From contig CM020618.1 in the NCBI GenBank assembly GCA_009829735.1, positions 29,984,894-30,048,893 of the forward strand: a stretch of DNA of 64,000 nucleotides, read 5' to 3'. Made by a program: the position numbers and the translations under genes. The notes beneath the pieces are model-generated. The model searched no databases and was not told the DNA's origin. It saw only the letters and a list, made by a program, of their open reading frames with translations. Below, piece after piece: positions 43,389 through 53,937 of the stretch (its first letter is position 1; each line of letters begins with the position of its first letter). This DNA is from Pyropia yezoensis. Its lineage: Eukaryota; Rhodophyta; Bangiophyceae; Bangiales; Bangiaceae.

Positions 43389-45761
43389 TGCCCTCGCCTC
43401 GCCCCTTTCCCCCTTCCCCCTTCCCCTCTTTCTCCCATCCAGCCCACCGTCATGGAGAATTCAAGGGGTAGCAGCGGAGGTACGAGGCTGCTCGTGACCA
43501 GTAACAGTGTGCGCCGCCCACTCCAGTGATCACCTGCGACCTGGTGGCCGCGGGGCGCCGGGCGCAGCATACAGAGTCCGCTGGTGCCGTCTCCGCGTGG
43601 CCGCTCCGAGGGCTAATGCCGCTGCCAGTTTAGTATGGTTGTACGCCCGCTCTGGATGTAGCATGGGGGGGGGGGTGTCTAATTCTACCGGCGCCACGAG
43701 GCAGCAGCACAGAGTCGCCTGGTCAGGCGGCGTGCTCTCATCGCCCGGCATTCCCAGACAATCCCTTCGTCACGTGGTCGTCCAGGTGGAAGAAATCCGC
43801 GAAGGCAGGCCCTGTCGTGAGGAGCGGGCAAGCTGTGTCACCGTCAAAAGGGGGGAGGGGAGGACGGAAAGCGGCCGCCAGTCGGCAGCATCTGGCTTTA
43901 GGCAGTGGGGGGAGGGGCACAGAGGACCGCAGGGGAGAGCGTTCATTGCCCTCACCACTCTTGATACTCACAGCGACGGGAGGCGGGGCGGCTTCTCCCG
44001 CAGGACCTGCTGGACTGAGGAATGGAGGCGGTGCGCCGCATCGAGGCGAGGTTTTTCGGGGTCCCCACAGCCAGTTCCAGTAACTTTGATCAACTTTGTC
44101 CACCTAGGGGACTCCAGGGGTAAACGGAGAGAGCGGGAAGAGTTTTTTGTGGGGGCAGGTGGTGAGACGTTGGGAAAAGGGGAAGGGAGGAAGCAAAGCG
44201 AAGTGAGCAAAGCGAAGCATCACTGTGTGGAGCTCGCCGTGAAGGCGGCGATGGCGGCAGCCGTGTAAAAAAGGCTGTTGGTGTTGCTGGCGGGGTGGAG
44301 CACGTGGCAGCGGCGGCGGAGCTGAGGTCGGGCATTGGGTGGCCAGCAACGTCGGCGGTGTGCGTGGCGGCCGTAGCGATGGGGAGGCGACCCCTGCGGC
44401 ATCCCCAGGAACAGCCGTGCCGCGGTGACTGAGATGGAAGCGCAATGCTGCAACGTATCAAGCGCAGGCTGAGGCGGGGAGCGCCGAGGAGCGAGGGATG
44501 CCACTCGAGGCTGGGATTGGCTGGCAAGAAAACTGCATTTTCTGTAAGCAATGTGCTGTGACCTGCTGTGAGCTTTTCCCAGCACTCATCATTCTTCAGC
44601 AATCGGCCATAAAATATGATCCAGTGCGAGGGGGTGTACGTGAGTCGCACTGTTGGGTGCGCCAGCTCACAGGCTCTTCAAGGATATAAGGAAGAAAAAA
44701 AATAGGAGCACAGGTGCGCGACTGTAGCCTCACGGGCGGAAAAGAGAGCGCTCCTGCAGAGGTCATATTGGTTCTAATCACCGCCCCGGAACGCTCATCT
44801 GACTGATTGTTGGCCCGAATCCGACTTCTTGGCAACGCATCCGTGCGTCCGCTCGCCCCACCTGTGCCCCGCTGCCCTCTTCCTCCTCCTATCCCGGGTT
44901 TGAGCACCTTGGCAGAGTCACTAGAAGAGCAGAACACGTCTGTGAGCCTGTCCCGGCCTATCAGTACCTCTCTCTTTGCTGCAGTGGGCTGACGGTGGCG
45001 CAAGCGCCTCTTCCCGCGTGCCCTCACCAACCCCACCTTCCCCCCTTAACCCCCCCCGGCTGTTCTCGATAGGGTGTTGGCGGGAGCCAGCAGGCGCGCC
45101 CCACACCGCTGCACAACAATAGTCCGCCCCACGCTTTCCCGAGCACGTCCACCCCCCCTCACGGACGCGTCGCAGTCAGCGAGGGGCGAGGGAGGAGCTA
45201 TCATCAGGCTCATTCAAGTGCGAAAAGAGCATCTGCTCCCGCGTTCTTTCAGACGCAAAGTGCTACCCGTGGAGCAGGCGAGCATCTCTACCAGCCGCAA
45301 GTCCCAGCGAGCTCCGTCGCTGTTGGGGGGCGGGGGGGGCGACGCGTAACCACCCCGGAGCAGGGGGGGTTGCTTTTTGGAGCCCAAGTGCTGTGATGCC
45401 GGACGTCAAGAACGCGAAGGGGTCGTGCTGCTTCAGCTCTCTTCGCTCTCATTGGTCGACGGACGTGAGAAGATGCTCCACGACTACAAATACAATCAAG
45501 TTTTTTCTGCTGTATCTCTGTAAGAAGTGCCCCAGATGGCTGCCCTGATATGTAAACGAGAGTTTTGAAAAACTGGTGTACCCCCCCAAACGAGGGTGCA
45601 TTTTTTCCTCAGCAACCAGGCATCGCCCGCAGAAACGAACAAGACGGTCGGACTCCTGAGGTGCTGCCCAGTCCGCTAATATGTTTTTCGAGAACGCAGC
45701 CTGGGAACCTTCTCTCATATGCGAGTTGTGAAAAACTGGTGTCAGACGGATACCTTGGTTC
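43389..45761. other. no gene recognised
   Basis: Several frames are open for 150-250 codons, but none shows motifs or coherent composition. A 25-nt segment at 44,554-44,578 matches, inverted, 25,806-25,830. A GAAAAACTGGTGT motif lies at about 45,567 and again at 45,730. G-runs occur at about 43,666 and 45,325. Confidence 0.45.
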
Positions 45762-45911
45762 CCACCCTGTGCTGCCGCCACCACCCTGTGCTGCCGCCAC
45801 CACCCTGTGCTGCCGCCACCACCCTGTGCTGCGGCCACCACCCTGTGCTGCGGCCACCACCCTATGCTGCGGCCATCACCTTGTGCTGCGGCCACCACCC
45901 TGTGCTGCGGT
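45762..45911. repeat. 19-bp tandem repeat, about eight copies
   Basis: The unit is ACCCTGTGCTGCCGCCACC, with the later copies changed to ...GCGGCC... and increasingly diverged. Because 19 is not a multiple of three, its translation cycles through three frames. This argues against the open frame upstream of 46,276 being part of the following protein. Confidence 0.8.
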
Positions 45912-46275
45912 CCTCGTCCTTTGCTGTGGTTCCCGTCCTGCACCACGGCTCGCCTCTTGCGCCGCGACCCTGTCTGACGCCGCGCGGCCTCAACCTCAAC
46001 CGCGCCACCCTCTTCCCTCTCGAATGATCACCTTCGTGGGCTTCTCGCCGGGTGCGGCACGTAGAGGCTTGAGAAAGCATGGTGACAAGCCCCCGTCATC
46101 ATCTGGTCGTTGCCCTGTCATTCCGTGTCTTGCCTGCTCCTCGTTTGCCAATGGCAGGGCATCCATTTGCGGCCCTGGACTGATCCCCGATGTGTGGCCG
46201 TCTCCTGTGATCGGGCGTCCACAGGGGGAGGCGGTGCCACCCCGGCGAGAGAGGCCGTCAACACCTGGGCCTGCC

Positions 46276-48657
46276 ATGGCGGCTGGCCTGCTGTGGAACT
46301 TTTCCGACGCTGCGAAAAGAGCGTGGTGGACGCTACGTGGACGTCGTCGCTGGCCCGGTCGAGATCTTCTTCAGTCGCAGCGACGGCTGCGTCAACCTGA
46401 CCCGGACGGCGTCATCCCGCCGCCTGACTACAACGTTATTTTCCGACCCACTCCTGATTCTGCGTTGACCGCCGTCTCGCGCATGTATGACGACCTGGAG
46501 CGGTTTTGGGAACGAGCCGTATTGCTCGCCTTCACCACGGACTGGAAAGGGGAAGGCAGTGACAGCATGCGCAATCCATTGCTGTACCTCCTGGCGTCGG
46601 TGGGGCGCGGCAAGACGATGTTCCTACGCGAGGCGGCCAAGTACGTTTGCATCGCGGCCGAGCGGAACCGTGCCTTGCAGGGTGCCGTCGTCATGGGCGT
46701 CTCCTTCAACGGGTCCTTCCCGCTGCTTCCCGAGGAGCTCGAGTGCGTCAACTTTGTTGGTGGGCACTACCTTTTGCTCTACGTGCGCATCCTGTTCTGT
46801 GAGCTGGCCTTCTTCGGTGCGGCACCTGCTGACGCGTTTGCACACTTTGTGATGCAGCTCTACGATGAGCTCTATGCGGGGCGGTTCTCAGTGGGCGACG
46901 TGCGTCGTGAGGTCCGTGCTCTCATCCGCAGCAGGGCAAGGCGGGGCGGGCCGAGATCCAAGCTGGTGCTCTTCGTCGACGAGATCAACAACGTGTTGAC
47001 CTCGCAGGTCGGGGCGAGCGTGTGCGCCTCCTACGGCATGGACTTGAGGTACCCTCTCCGGAGCGAGTCGTGCTCTTTGACCGATCTGGTCGGCGGCGTC
47101 AGCATCATGACTTCCCTGGAGGCTGGTTTGATGCTGGCGGAGCAGACGGCGTCGGGACGAGCTGCGCTGGTGGTGCAAGAGATTGAACCCCCGCCGTTCC
47201 GTCTGTTGGTTAGCCTCATGTTCCTGGCCTTGTCCCAGCGACCGCGGGACCCGCGTGACTTCGAGAACCTGACCATGTCGGTCGGCTCCAAGCGCGCAAC
47301 TATGAAGCTGATGGAATGCGCCGAGATCTACGCGTTGGCTGCTGGCTCTACGTGGCGTACCGCCATTGTCGTCTGCATCATGTTGTCGCAAGCCAAGGAG
47401 CTGGACTTCCTGGACATCATGCAGGCTGTGGACATCAGGAGCTCCTCTGGTCTACTTCAGCCTGCCTCCACGAACGGGCTTCCAAAGGACCTGTGGTCGA
47501 CCACGCCGACCTTCCGCGACGCGGTTCTGTCGTCCACCATCCTTTCTCAGAAGGTGGTGGCCGACGCCTTTGTCTTGCCAAAGGCATCTCGTTCCGAGGC
47601 AAGTGCAGCCGCTACGCTTCCTCCTGGCACCAAGCCCGCTACGTGGCCTGATGTTACCGGCGACGACAAGACGCGCGAGGAGGTGGCAAGGAAGCAATAC
47701 GCGCTGGGGTGGCTGCGTAAGGAGGAGGACCTTCGCTATGGAGACGTCCGGGCTCTGGGGTTCATCACGGCCGGCGGTGACAAGGTCTTCCAACCCGAGC
47801 TGACGTGCGCGTCCCTGACGAAGGCGGTCTCCGAGCCTCGCGAGCCTTCGGAGCTTTGGGAGCCGTTTAAGAGCATCATGCAGGTCGTGTCGAAGAAGGA
47901 CAAGTTTCAGTACGATGAAGCTGCCGCCGTTGAGACGGACCGAGCGCTCCAGAAGCTGATCGGCGCCCGGTGGGAGCAATTCTTCTTGAAATGGGAGCAC
48001 ATGCACTCCATTGCCCGTCGCTCCCATGCGCCAAAGTACTCGGCCATCAAGCTCCGCGACCTGTATGGGGGCGGTGCCACTTACGTCGGCAAGAGCAATC
48101 TGCTACAGGACAAGCGGGTGAACGCGGCGGTTGCGCACACGGAGGTGAAGAAGCTGCGCGGTGCGGCCGTTTCTGACGGTGACCGGCTGGAGACCGTGGC
48201 GGAGCTGCTGTCCGGGTCGTACAGCCATGAGGAGCGGTGCAAGACAGTGTACGAGCTGCCTACCAATTGCCCGTGCTTTGATGGTGCGATTTTCTTCAAG
48301 GCCCTTGATGGCGATGGCGAAGCGGTCATTTGGGTGCAACTCAGGATCCGTGGGGCCACAGCGCTTCCAGCAAGCAACATCCCTGCCATCCTGACCGCGT
48401 TGAACGAGCGCAAGGCTGAGCTGATCAAGATGTTCGGTGGTCACGAGCAGTATGACTATTGGCTTCCGCGCTCGTGCTACCTGTACGTTCTGGACAATGA
48501 CTTAGCCGATGCTGGCGATATCGTTGAGGGCGGCGACTGGACGAACCGCTCCATCATCCGCACGCGAGGTGACTTGTTCGACTTGTTTGGACGCACATTT
48601 GGTAGCGCAGGGCGGCTTGTGAGACTGCTTGGCGAGGCTGGTATAGGTGTGGAGTAG
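46276..48657 (+). CDS. P-loop ATPase resembling Crinkler/RHS-type proteins
   Basis: From the ATG at 46,276 (MAAGLLWNFSDAAKRAWW) the single-exon protein has 793 residues; the frame is open further upstream but there it runs through a 19-bp repeat. The Walker A motif is ASVGRGKTMF (about residues 106-115), and Walker B is KLVLFVDEINNV (about 229-240), with hhhhDE as in STAND/AAA-like ATPases. The middle (about 240-420) is helical, and the C-terminal part has FDGAIFF, VIWVQLRI and CYLYVLDND (about 667-755). This P-loop followed by an F-D...V-Q type segment recalls the ATPase plus restriction-endonuclease-like layout of Crinkler/RHS proteins. That assignment is from memory of the pattern and moderate at best. 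A plain ATPase of a mobile element is the main alternative. Confidence 0.6.
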   Translation: MAAGLLWNFSDAAKRAWWTLRGRRRWPGRDLLQSQRRLRQPDPDGVIPPPDYNVIFRPTPDSALTAVSRMYDDLERFWERAVLLAFTTDWKGEGSDSMRNPLLYLLASVGRGKTMFLREAAKYVCIAAERNRALQGAVVMGVSFNGSFPLLPEELECVNFVGGHYLLLYVRILFCELAFFGAAPADAFAHFVMQLYDELYAGRFSVGDVRREVRALIRSRARRGGPRSKLVLFVDEINNVLTSQVGASVCASYGMDLRYPLRSESCSLTDLVGGVSIMTSLEAGLMLAEQTASGRAALVVQEIEPPPFRLLVSLMFLALSQRPRDPRDFENLTMSVGSKRATMKLMECAEIYALAAGSTWRTAIVVCIMLSQAKELDFLDIMQAVDIRSSSGLLQPASTNGLPKDLWSTTPTFRDAVLSSTILSQKVVADAFVLPKASRSEASAAATLPPGTKPATWPDVTGDDKTREEVARKQYALGWLRKEEDLRYGDVRALGFITAGGDKVFQPELTCASLTKAVSEPREPSELWEPFKSIMQVVSKKDKFQYDEAAAVETDRALQKLIGARWEQFFLKWEHMHSIARRSHAPKYSAIKLRDLYGGGATYVGKSNLLQDKRVNAAVAHTEVKKLRGAAVSDGDRLETVAELLSGSYSHEERCKTVYELPTNCPCFDGAIFFKALDGDGEAVIWVQLRIRGATALPASNIPAILTALNERKAELIKMFGGHEQYDYWLPRSCYLYVLDNDLADAGDIVEGGDWTNRSIIRTRGDLFDLFGRTFGSAGRLVRLLGEAGIGVE

Positions 48658-49700
48658 CGGTCTGGTTGTTGATCCATGCACGTGGCGTGCGAGTGAGCTT
48701 GGCCGAGACGTCGCTGTCACAGGTGGGCTACCTCTGCGGGCTGATCAAGATGTTCGGTGGTCACGAGCAGTATGACTATTGGCTTCCGCGCTCGTGCTAC
48801 CTGTACGTTCTGGACAATGACTTAGCCGATGCTGGCGATATCGTTGAGGGCGGCGACTGGACGAACCGCTCCATCATCCGCACGCGAGGTGACTTGTTCG
48901 ACTTGTTTGGACGCACATTTGGTAGCGCAGGGCGGCTTGTGAGACTGCTTGGCGAGGCTGGTATAGGTGTGGAGTAGCGGTCTGGTTGTTGATCCATGCA
49001 CGTGGCGTGCGAGTGAGCTTGGCCGAGACGTCGCTGTCACAGGTGGGCTACCTCTGCGGGCTGATCAAGATGTTCGGTGGTCACGAGCAGTATGACTATT
49101 GGCTTCCGCGCTCGTGCTACCTGTACGTTCTGGACAATGACTTAGCCGATGCTGGCGATATCGTTGAGGGCGGCGACTGGACGGACCGCTCCATCATCCG
49201 CACGCGAGGTGACTTGTTCGACTTGTTTGGACGCACATTTGGTAGCGCAGGGCGGCTTGTGAGACTGCTTGGCGAGGCTGGTATAGGTGTGGAGTAGCGG
49301 TCTGGTTGTTGATCCATGCACGTGGCGTGCGAGTGAGCTTGGCCGAGACGTCGCTGTCACATGTGGGCTACCTCTGCGGGCTGATCAAGATGTTCGGTGG
49401 TCACGAGCAGTATGACTATTGGCTTCCGCGCTCGTGCTACCTGTACGTTCTGGACAATGACTTAGCCGATGCTGGCGATATCGTTGAGGGCGGCGACTGG
49501 ACGAACCGCTCCATCATCCGCACGCGAGGTGACTTGTTCGACTTGTTTGGACGCACATTTGGTAGCGCAGGGCGGCTTGTGAGACTGCTTGGCGAGGCTG
49601 GTATAGGTGTGGAGTAGCGGTCTGGTTGTTGATCCATGCACGTGGCGTGCGAGTGAGCTTGGCCGAGACGTCGCTGTCACAGGTGGGCTACCTCTGCGGG
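48421..49700 (+). repeat. four tandem 320-bp copies of the ATPase gene's 3' end
   Basis: The units are 48,421-48,740, 48,741-49,060, 49,061-49,380 and 49,381-49,700. Each holds the last 78 codons plus stop and 83 bp of downstream sequence. The first is the native gene end. The others carry the same frame open from an upstream ATG for 103 codons. Only about two single-base differences are visible among the copies, so expansion is very recent or partly an assembly effect. The array ends at CTCTGCGGG, where unrelated sequence starts. Confidence 0.92.
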
Positions 49701-52700
49701 CGGCACTCAGGAGGGGGCGCCCCCCCCGGCGACGCCGACGGTGGCGGCCAGGTCCTCACCCAGTGGAGGGGGGATGCTGGTGGTGGTGGTAGTGACGGCA
49801 GCGGCGGAGGCGACGGCCGTGGGTAGACGGCTACCACGTGCACACGGGTGGTGGTGATAGGCACCTTGCCGCCCAACCTGCCCGCTCCCGACGGGGCGGC
49901 GGGCACGGTGGGTGCTCCGCCCGCCGCTGTTGAAGAGATTGGGCAGCCGCATGCGGCTGCCGCTGCATGTTAGCGCGCGCTGCAGGCGCGTGGCGGTCGA
50001 GTTCCGGGGAACGGGGTGAAGACGGGGCAACTGCGGCGACGCGGGCGGCGGCACGGCCCTGCCCTCTCCCCCCTCCCCAACGTGTTTTCGCCACTAGTCC
50101 CGTCGCGGACGACGGTGCCGGCGGTGGCGCCGTGGGAGCGAGGGCGGCGGGGGAGGGCGCGTGGGTATTCATCCCGCCTGCGCCCGCCAGAGACGGTAGC
50201 ACCCTGACTGGCGAGCCATGGCGGACCGACACGGGCTGGACGTCATGCCGTCCATTAGGTGACTTCCGCTGCCGAGTTCCGTCTTGAGGGATTCTTTGTC
50301 CACGTTTTTTGTCCGTGGACGTCTAGACCTGCTGTTTGTGACCACTGACGCTTTGGGCTGCGAGGAGTGGGAGCGCCGTCGGTGTGGCCTGTCGCGGTGC
50401 TTCTCGGAGGAGTAACGTGTGTGGACCGGACAGGATGAGAGTAGCATGATAGCTTTTGCATGGTCTTGATAGCGTTGAGTTGTCTGTCAAGCGCACAGCG
50501 GGTGCACCGCCTGGTGAACGCCGCGGTTTCCTCGTCTAAACAAAATTCTGCGCCCTCTCTCACACTCTCGGCTCCTCCCACTCCGTCGCCGACTCTCTCG
50601 CCGCGCGTCCATCGCCGCCCGTCACGTTCGCTACAACAAAGGGCCAAGCCGGCCTCGCTGCGTACCGCCGTCGCCGACGCTGTTACTGGCCGCACAGGCC
50701 CCGCAGGCACCCGGGCGGTGAGAAGGGCGCGCGACTTCGGCGAGGCGTCCCGACGACGGCCGCAACCGCCATCCGACAGCCCACCCCCCCTGCCACCATT
50801 GACGCTGCCATCGACGCCGCCATCCTGCCCAACGTCCACGTCCAGCACCAATCCCCGCGGCGGCAATGGGTCGGCAAATGCAAAAAGGACGTCCTGAAGA
50901 CAGCTAGCCTGTACATCTACCACGACCTCCAAAAGCGGTTCCACCACGCGGGGGAAGGCGGCGGTGGTGGCGGCCTCCACCGCTGCCCCCAGCGCAGACA
51001 GCAGAGGGGGCAGTGGCAGGCAGGGCAGGTCGGGGTCGCCGGTCTAGGGAAGCCTCCGGAACCGCCCCTGCCGCGCTACCCCCCCTGCCGCGCTACCCCC
51101 CCGGACACAGCCACATGTCCCGCTGGCCGACGGCGATTTCCGGTGATCCCGGGGGAGCCTCATTTGAGGCTCGAGGCCGCCTCACTTGGGGTTCAAATGC
51201 AGTAGAATAGACACTAGTTCCCCCCAACGCAACGACCACCTGCGATGTCCAAAGAGACGCATCAGATGTGGCAACTAGTTCGTGGCCCCGCAAACCACAG
51301 CACAGTAACAAATTATCGCAACGAGGGTTTACGGTATCGTCATCCGGTCTCTCAAACAGAGAAAGAGAAAGAGCTCTGTGGTCCAAAAAGCGTCTCAGTT
51401 TTCCCCGAACCAAGCATCCTTCAGATACAGAAAGATAGACATGTTTGATCCAGTCGGTGGAGATAATTCTGGTGTGTGGGCCGGTGCTTTTGTCCTGGTT
51501 GATGGTACTTCACGTGCTCTGTTCCTCACCGCGCCTCAACGGATGCACGTCCCCGCTCCTCCCCACGCCCCTCCCCCTCCCCTCCCCGCGTCCCCAAGTA
51601 CCCCCGTCCGCCAGCTCGCCACCCAGGAGACCTTCCCCCCATCATCCTCCTCATCCGTCCCTCCTCCCACACAATGCTCATGCCCTTGCCATTGACCACT
51701 CCCTCCGACGGCGGCACTTCCAGGTTCGCAAAGTACACGTACGATCACGTCAATGGTGAGGAAAGAGAGCATTCAACGGGAAGCGGGGGGGGGGGGAAGG
51801 TAGGCAAAGGCAGCAGCCAAACGGTACAGGTTAGCAACCCCACTGCTCCCACCTCGTTCAACTCCTCTCCTCGGCATCCCCGCCTCCACCTACCCAGTCG
51901 CCCCCCCCCCCGCCCCCCCGCCCCACCAGCCTGTCACCGGCGTTCTTGCCGCCGCATAGCAGCAAGAATGCCAGTATCAGAGGTTGCGACGGCAGCAAAG
52001 TCGGTAGCGGCGGTGAAGGTAGTGGGGGTAGATGCGTAGGCGCCCGAGGTGGCGGCTGCGGCGGCAACAATGACGGCGATGAACAGAGGCGGTGTGAGGA
52101 TGCGCACACGACCCGGTGGTGAAGAAATGAACAGCTGTTGGACAAAAGGCGCAGGCCGTGGGAAGAAGCCGTCACTCTCAGGGACGAAAGGGTGATGAGG
52201 GCGGGGAAGACGAATGAGGAAGGTGGGGGAGAGGGGGTGAAGAAGGTGGGGCGGGGGGGGTTAGCACGGCGGGCGGCGGGGGGGCGTGCCGGTACGGACA
52301 CACACAACAGGGAGGCTGAGGCACAAACGGAGCTGCAGTTGACCCCCGCCCCCCTTCTTCCTTCTAGCCCTCTCCTGCCTCTGCCCATCGCAGCCGCCCA
52401 TGCTGCCTCCCGCTCCCCCCCTTGTGACAAAAACAGGCGGCTGGCTGCGTCCAGCTGTCAGTCGTGCACGCTGAGTACTGCTGCGGGTGGGTGACTTCGT
52501 GCGCGCCAGGTTCAGCGCGGAGCCACAGCCCGCCCGATGCATCGCCGTGAAGCGGCGCAACAGACGAAATTGTTTGAGCACATGCCTTGTGGCTTCTGTG
52601 GCGTCTGAAGGGGGGTGTCGCAGAAGAAGACTTTTCAGCAGACATGGAGCGGTCTCTGTACGATACCTTTCGTCAAAACAGACTTCAAAAGCTCGTGGCG

Positions 52701-52979
52701 AGCTTTCGTTACTGCGCTGTGACTCGATGTGCCGCGAACTCGATCGTGTCCCGGAACGGCCGTGACACCCGCTCTGCGGCGCTTCGCTGCTGATACAAGG
52801 CCGCCACCCACCGGGCCATTGGCCGTCGGCGGACCGGGCGCACCCCCCCACCAGCACGCCCTGTGACCGCCGCGACCTCCGTCCGGACCCGGCGCCCCCC
52901 CCCCCCCCCCCACGGCAGCGGCCGCAGCGTCCGCACCACGCCGCCGCGCTGTACGCAGCGACGGCCGGCGGCGGCAGCG

Positions 52980-53023
<44 letters not shown>

Positions 53024-53937
53024 GGCGGCGGTGGCGGCGGCAGTGGCGGCGGCCGGCGCGGGTCGCCACCCCCCCTCGGCGGGCGTCTTTGTGCTCAGTC
53101 GCCACCGATGCGGGCGACCGCATCCCCGCGCGGCAGAGGGTGGCGGAGGGGCCGGGGGGTTTGATGGCGTCGGCGGGCGCATGGTGGTGGCGCGCTGCGC
53201 TTCCCCCCCACTCCTCCAGCTTGCCGGGGCTCTCCCCCCCCCCGCACCCCCCGACCGCGCATGTCCCCCTCTTTATTCCCCGTGTCGGGCACGACCGCCG
53301 CGTGTACACCATTGTCGGGTTGGTCTGGCCGCCCGTTGGGGAGGGGCGGCGGGGGGGGGGGTGGCCGCGACGGCGCCGCGTTCTGTTTCGCATTGTGAGG
53401 GGGGCGCCCGCGTGGCGGGGGGGGGGGGAACGGCGCGTGGCGCGTGGTGGCGCCGCCGGTGGGGGGTGAGGGGGGGGGGGGGAGAGGCGCGGCCGCCGGT
53501 GATGGGCGTGCCGCCGCCCAGGGCGGGGGCGTGGGTGGGGGGTGCCAGTGGCGGGGTGGGGGGGCCCCGCGCACGGGGTGGACGGCGGCTGTGGGGCGGG
53601 GCGGGGGGGGTGTGGGGAGCGCCTGTGCGGTACAGCCACCACTGCCGCAACGGGGAGCGGTCGGTCGGGCGGGCACGCGGGCGGGCGGCGCGGGCTTGGA
53701 CGCCGCGGGCGGCGGCGGTTTAAGCGGGCGGCCGCCGCGGACCGCGGCGGCGGCGGCGGCGACGCGTCCCCCCACCCCGCGGCGCGTGGTGTCCCGGTCG
53801 GGGCGGCTCGATGTCCGCCGCCATCGTCATTGCGGCCGCGACCTTTCCCCGTCCGCGGCGTAGTGCACGCGGCGGGGTCGTTCCCCGCCCCCGCTACCAC
53901 TCCGTCCTGCCACGGGCCCCCCGGTCCACCCGCGGCG
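49701..53937. other. no gene recognised; G/C runs and microsatellites
   Basis: Frames are open but without family resemblance. Visible are C/G homopolymers (about 51,786, 51,901, 52,254, 52,897), a 19-bp direct repeat CCGCTACCCCCCCTGCCG-like near 51,071-51,105, and a GGC/GCG microsatellite at about 52,975-53,055. From 53,330 the DNA is extremely GC-rich as far as the superoxide dismutase gene. The very long minus-strand frame running through 52,635-56,198 is not accepted as one gene. Confidence 0.4.

Noticed and set aside
25806-44578. Extension of the transposon's inverted arms out to 25.8 kb and 44.6 kb
   Set aside because: A 25-nt inverted match exists there, but the 1.2 kb between it and the arm ends shows no similarity on the two sides by eye.
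45565-46275. N-terminal extension of the ATPase protein to 45,565
   Set aside because: The segment translates a 19-bp tandem repeat in shifting frames and has no protein-like composition; the ATG at 46,276 is a better start.
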